Shown here piece after piece: positions 41,473-44,835 of a DNA stretch of 44,835 nucleotides. Below the pieces are notes generated by a model that worked only from the letters and a program-made list of their open reading frames with translations, made no database searches and was not told the DNA's origin. The DNA comes from Flavobacteriales bacterium. Lineage in GTDB: Bacteria > Bacteroidota > Bacteroidia > UBA10329. The stretch spans positions 1-44,835 of the forward strand of contig JAIOYP010000032.1 of assembly GCA_021741155.1 (NCBI GenBank), written 5' to 3'. Within the stretch, counting starts at the first letter, position 1. The number at the start of each line of letters is the position of its first letter. Made by a program: the position numbers and the translations under genes.

Positions 41473-42627
41473 GTGAACATCTACTCCAAAAAACAACGTT
41501 GGAAGCAACTGCTTATCGTGCTTGCGCTATGTATTGGAGCAGGATCGCTTCTGTACACCAACCAATTGGCCGACCGCCTAGCCACGCAGGAACGAGTTAA
41601 GGTTAAACTTTGGGCCGATGGCACTAAATTCCTCGCCACATCTTTAGACCAGAATGCTGATTTGAGCTTCGTGTTTGAAGTAGTAAAATCAAACAACACT
41701 ATACCGTTGGTTCTAACCGATGGCGATGGAAACATCATTTCTCTCCGCAATTTTGACGAGGAACAAAGTCAAGATCCTGAGTATCAGAAGAAGCAATTCC
41801 GCAATCTCAAAGGACAAAATGAACCAATTGAAATTGAACTTTATGGTGGAACAAAAAATTTCATCCATTACGACAATTCGGACCTCTATTATCAGCTGAA
41901 GTATTACCCGTATGTGAGTTTGGGCATCATTTCCATCTTCATTCTGGTGGCATATTTCGCCTTCAGTTTTGCTAGAAAAGCAGAGCAGGATCAAGTCTGG
42001 GTTGGATTGGCAAAAGAAACCGCGCATCAGCTCGGCACGCCACTTTCGTCTCTCATTGCTTGGATTGAATATCTGAAATTGAAAGGTGTTGATTCTGCCA
42101 CATTAGAAGACATGGCCAAGGATGTTTCGCGATTGGAAACCATCACCGAACGGTTCTCCAAGATTGGTTCGGTTCCTGAATTGGTATCGGCTAATTTGGC
42201 GGAAGTGCTGCACGAAAGCGTAGATTACATGCAAACGCGTAGCTCTAAGAAGATTGCGTTTAGTTTGAACCTTGATGAAGCCGAGGGCACACAAGTTCCA
42301 ATGAACATTCCGCTGTTTGCTTGGGTAATTGAAAATCTTTGCCGGAACGCGATTGACGCCATGGGAAGTTCAGGCGCCATTGACATTATTGTCATTGACC
42401 TTGGCTCTAAAGTAGCGATTGATGTTTCTGACACGGGAAAAGGAATTACCCGCTCAAAATTTGAAACCGTTTTCCAACCTGGATACACTAGCAAAAAGCG
42501 TGGTTGGGGATTGGGGCTTTCGCTCACCAGAAGAATTGTAGAGCAGTACCACAGCGGCAAAATCGTTGTAAAACAATCGGAGATTGGCAAGGGAACTACA
42601 TTCAGAATCACGCTCAATAAAGCCTGA
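41473..42627 (+). CDS. Membrane-bound sensor histidine kinase
   Basis: 384 residues with a GTG start at 41473. Two membrane segments (about 12-29 and 150-167) flank a ~120-residue periplasmic sensor. The phosphoacceptor is His185 in AKETAHQLGTPLSSL, a HisKA variant common in Bacteroidota. The ATPase part has ENLCRNAIDAM (N box), DTGKGI (G1) and GWGLGLSLTRRIVEQY (G2). There is no HAMP domain or response regulator nearby, so it is an orphan kinase. Its stop overlaps the hemW start by one base (TGATG), an unusual pairing. Confidence 0.93.
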   Translation: MNIYSKKQRWKQLLIVLALCIGAGSLLYTNQLADRLATQERVKVKLWADGTKFLATSLDQNADLSFVFEVVKSNNTIPLVLTDGDGNIISLRNFDEEQSQDPEYQKKQFRNLKGQNEPIEIELYGGTKNFIHYDNSDLYYQLKYYPYVSLGIISIFILVAYFAFSFARKAEQDQVWVGLAKETAHQLGTPLSSLIAWIEYLKLKGVDSATLEDMAKDVSRLETITERFSKIGSVPELVSANLAEVLHESVDYMQTRSSKKIAFSLNLDEAEGTQVPMNIPLFAWVIENLCRNAIDAMGSSGAIDIIVIDLGSKVAIDVSDTGKGITRSKFETVFQPGYTSKKRGWGLGLSLTRRIVEQYHSGKIVVKQSEIGKGTTFRITLNKA

Positions 42628-43748
42628 TGGCAGGAATTTACATTCACATTCCGTTCTGCCGCAGAGCGTGCCATTATTGCGATTTTCACTTTACAACCAA
42701 TCTTAAAAACACAGATTCGCTAGTTGAATCCATTCTGAAGGAAATTGAACTTCAGAAGGATTATTTGAATGGAGAATCCATCTCCACCATCTATTTTGGA
42801 GGCGGCACTCCTTCCCTGCTTCCCAGTTCGGATATTGAACAAATCCTTACCAAAATCCGAAGATTTCATTCTGTAGAAAAAGGATCAGAAATAACGCTGG
42901 AAGCAAACCCCGAAGACCTTTCAATCGAGAAACTCACAGAATTAAAATCAATCGGAATCAACCGTTTGAGTTTGGGAACGCAATCGTTTATTGATTCGGA
43001 ATTGAAATGGATGAACCGGATGCACACAGCAAAGCAAGCGACTGAGGCCATTAAGAATGCCCAGAATCTTGGTTTTAACAACATCAGCATTGATCTCATT
43101 TTCGGATTGCCAGATCAAACAAAAGAAGATTGGCAGCTCAATTTGGATGCTGCTCTTAAATTGAATGTGCAGCACATTTCTAGCTACGGACTAACCATTG
43201 AGAACAAAACAGTTCTAGGTAACCGCGTTAAAAAAGGATTGGAAAAACAACCAGATGACACACTCGCAACTGAGTTCTTCAAAATGAATATGCGCGTTCT
43301 TCCTGAAAACGGATTTGAGCATTATGAGATCAGCAATTTTGCCAAAGAAGGATTCATTTCGCGCCATAATTCATCTTACTGGCGAGGAATTCCATACCTC
43401 GGATTAGGACCATCAGCACATTCATTTAATGGAAATTCGCGCCAATGGAACGTCAAAAGCAATGCAGCTTACGTCTCCAAGATTTCGGAAGGAAAGTCCT
43501 TTTTTGAACTGGAAAAACTATCAGAAACAGACCAATTGAATGAGCAGATTATGATTGGTTTACGCACCAAGTGGGGAGTTCAAAAAGCGAAAGTGGAAGC
43601 CATCAAACCTGGAAGTTGGAATCAACTAATGTCGAATCTTATTCCTGAAGAGAATCAATTGTTTATTGTTAATGATACTTCCATCAGGCTATCAGCAGCT
43701 GGCAAGCTGGTAGCCGACCGCTTGGCCTCTGACCTATTCTTCGATTAA
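42627..43748 (+). CDS. hemW: HemW-type radical SAM protein
   Basis: 373 residues. It opens with MAGIYIHIPFCRRACHYCDFHF, in which Cys11, Cys15 and Cys18 bind the 4Fe-4S cluster of radical SAM enzymes, followed by IYFGGGTPSLLP and SLGTQSF. These fit HemW, a heme chaperone often annotated as oxygen-independent coproporphyrinogen oxidase, rather than HemN, which has a longer N-terminus. The C-terminal HemN-like domain (LNEQIMIGLRTKWGV) is present. Translationally coupled to the kinase gene upstream. Confidence 0.93.
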   Translation: MAGIYIHIPFCRRACHYCDFHFTTNLKNTDSLVESILKEIELQKDYLNGESISTIYFGGGTPSLLPSSDIEQILTKIRRFHSVEKGSEITLEANPEDLSIEKLTELKSIGINRLSLGTQSFIDSELKWMNRMHTAKQATEAIKNAQNLGFNNISIDLIFGLPDQTKEDWQLNLDAALKLNVQHISSYGLTIENKTVLGNRVKKGLEKQPDDTLATEFFKMNMRVLPENGFEHYEISNFAKEGFISRHNSSYWRGIPYLGLGPSAHSFNGNSRQWNVKSNAAYVSKISEGKSFFELEKLSETDQLNEQIMIGLRTKWGVQKAKVEAIKPGSWNQLMSNLIPEENQLFIVNDTSIRLSAAGKLVADRLASDLFFD

Positions 43749-43754
43749 GCCAAG

Positions 43755-43762
43755 TATCTTTG
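43755..43762 (+). promoter_or_regulatory. Putative -7 element (TATCTTTG)
   Basis: Exact TAnnTTTG match just after the hemW stop and 6 bases before the ATG at 43769; suggests a leaderless exosortase message. Confidence 0.48.
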
Positions 43763-43768
43763 GTAACG

Positions 43769-44326
43769 ATGGAATTTCTAAAACGGAATAAAGAGATTTT
43801 ACTTTTTCTGATTAAGCTCGGAGCTCTTTGCGCCTTCTATTTTCTATGGTTTTCTCAAGTGGTTTGGCAGTTGCCAATCATTAGCACATACTATGGTCAT
43901 TTTGTCCATTACACCATGGTTACGCTTACCGAAGGAAGTGTTATGGTTCTCAATTTATTAGGATACAAGGCCGAAGTCTTTAACGTTCGCTACATAGACC
44001 TCTACGATTCCATCATGAACATTTACATCAAGAATTTCTGTTTGGGAATTGATATGATGTTCGTATTTACCGCTCTTGTTCTTTCATTTCCAGGAAAATG
44101 GTTTAATCGGCTCTGGTTTATTCCTCTGGGCATTATCGGCATCCAGCTCATCAATATTGGTCGAATTGTTGGCATGTCATTGTCTTGGATTATTCTTGAT
44201 AGAGGCGATTTTGTAGACCACCACGATGTCTTCAATCTTGTTGCCACCATCTTCATCTTTCTCATGTTTACCGTTTGGGTAAACCTCAAAAAAAAACCTG
44301 CTCCTAGTGGAGCAGGTCTTCCTTAA
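43769..44326 (+). CDS. Exosortase-family membrane protease/transpeptidase
   Basis: 185 residues from the ATG at 43769; a TTG at 43760 would add three. Four or five membrane helices. The exosortase catalytic set is present: Cys91 in KNFCLGIDMMFVF, Arg132 in NIGRIVGMS and His151 or His152 in VDHHDVFN. Exosortases cut C-terminal PEP-CTERM-like signals and anchor proteins or release them for polysaccharide export. No target protein or exopolysaccharide gene is in the window, and all sorting tails I see are type IX. The last codons run through a terminator hairpin shared with the convergent gene. Confidence 0.85.
   Translation: MEFLKRNKEILLFLIKLGALCAFYFLWFSQVVWQLPIISTYYGHFVHYTMVTLTEGSVMVLNLLGYKAEVFNVRYIDLYDSIMNIYIKNFCLGIDMMFVFTALVLSFPGKWFNRLWFIPLGIIGIQLINIGRIVGMSLSWIILDRGDFVDHHDVFNLVATIFIFLMFTVWVNLKKKPAPSGAGLP
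44291..44318. terminator. Terminator inside the overlapping ends of two convergent genes
   Basis: Stem ACCTGCTCC-TAGT-GGAGCAGGT with eight or more T after it on the minus strand. It terminates the LuxR-type operon. Its loop contains the LuxR stop codon (44304-44306), and its stem encodes the exosortase C-terminus. Confidence 0.82.
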
Positions 44327-44645
44327 TGGCAACCCTTACAAGTTCGGCAAGGTTTCCACACCGTGATCGTGCCAGCATGTTCTTTCGATGATTGTCAATG
44401 GTGTAAGAACTGAGGAAAAGCTCTTTAGCAATTTGCTCTGTATTATATCCGAAAGAAACCAACTGAAGCACTTCAATCTCCCTCTCCGACAGTAGCGTTG
44501 CCGTCTTACCTACAATTGGGATCATTTGAATCACAATTGGTTCTTTACCGCTCGGCCTAGACCTTTTCAATGACTTCAACCATTTGTTATATCGCTGTGC
44601 TCTCAGTTTTTTTCCATCAGGTTGCTTGTGTTGTCGAACTCTCAT
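44304..44645 (-). CDS. LuxR-type helix-turn-helix transcriptional regulator
   Basis: 113 residues. The N-terminal ~45 are basic and not recognised. About 50-113 is the LuxR/FixJ-type HTH (LLSEREIEVLQLVSFGYNTEQIAKELFLSSYTIDNHRKNMLARSRCGN). There is no receiver or ligand domain, so it may bind a partner encoded upstream, or be the lower half of a split regulator. Its ATG overlaps the end of the preceding gene (ATGA). Its stop overlaps the convergent exosortase end by 23 bases. Confidence 0.88.
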   Translation of the reverse strand: MRVRQHKQPDGKKLRAQRYNKWLKSLKRSRPSGKEPIVIQMIPIVGKTATLLSEREIEVLQLVSFGYNTEQIAKELFLSSYTIDNHRKNMLARSRCGNLAELVRVAIKEDLLH

Positions 44646-44835
44646 GGCTTCAAATTTGCGAGGAATCCGTTACCTCCGTTAGTAGCTTCAAAACCTGCAT
44701 TCTTCAACTCTTTTATTCGGTTGATAACCATCATTTTATGGTCCAGAGACGCCAACGGAACGCAGCTCATATAATTTCTGTACGCTTCAATGGCTGCGGC
44801 TTCAAGCTGTGTTTTGGAACAAGCTTCGGCCAAAT
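44642..44835 (-). CDS. Hypothetical protein, cut by window edge
   Basis: The last ~64 codons of a gene that probably begins right of the window; the first in-frame candidate start here is a TTG. Visible residues (LEAAAIEAYRNYMSC and MVINRIKELKNAGFEATNGGNG) suggest a helical protein. It overlaps the LuxR-type regulator by four bases and is thus in the same operon, but I do not recognise it. Confidence 0.6.
   Translation of the reverse strand, partial: LAEACSKTQLEAAAIEAYRNYMSCVPLASLDHKMMVINRIKELKNAGFEATNGGNGFLANLKP

Overview
The window looks like chromosomal DNA of a Bacteroidota bacterium, most likely from the Flavobacteriales. Four secreted proteins end in type IX secretion (T9SS) type A sorting domains, promoters fit the Bacteroidota pattern TTG-N18/19-TAnnTTTG, and the partial 16S rRNA 5' end at the left edge fits. 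The family-level placement is an inference. Many intergenic regions carry short imperfect repeats of several separate families.

Layout. 1-620: 5' end of a 16S rRNA gene on the minus strand, preceded by a leader and three tandem rrn promoters made by a ~150 bp duplication. 639-8907: a short-chain dehydrogenase, two T9SS-secreted proteins (one an amidase with a CUB-like domain), then an M16 protease and a polytopic membrane protein on the minus strand. 8948-14449: a PemK/MazF-like toxin with an unusual upstream partner, purL, a long-chain acyl-CoA ligase, a small membrane protein and an orphan antitoxin-like gene.

14492-25024 is an accessory region. A self-cleaving XRE-S24 repressor is divergent from a translationally coupled pair (PD-(D/E)XK nuclease-like protein plus beta-CASP metallo-beta-lactamase nuclease). 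A second cluster follows (unknown 208 aa protein, 63 aa protein, Fe-S uracil-DNA glycosylase-like protein). Each cluster starts behind a copy of the same ~80 bp element. Next come a Y-family polymerase (dinB), a fusion of an AbiEi-like winged helix with a Fic domain preceded by an array of 16 bp palindromes, a duplicated dinB 3' end, a SEC-C protein, a T9SS protein, a 20-codon remnant of higB, and higA. The duplicated dinB tail and the beheaded higB suggest that about 4 kb was inserted between dinB and higBA. The nuclease/beta-CASP/UDG clusters under an S24 repressor are the best candidate here for an undescribed DNA-damage-responsive or defence system; that role is inference.

25152-38000 returns to housekeeping: flavin reductase-like protein, RlmL-like rRNA methyltransferase, a large T9SS BNR-repeat protein, YceI, a 13-unit 42 bp tandem array, a class III aminotransferase, a TraB/GumN protein, a PaaK-like ligase, a C45 hydrolase with repeat DNA inserted in its reading frame, and fumarylacetoacetase. 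38052-44835: two tiny lipoproteins, an AsmA-family protein, a histidine kinase, HemW, an exosortase-family protein, and a convergent LuxR-type regulator operon cut by the window edge.
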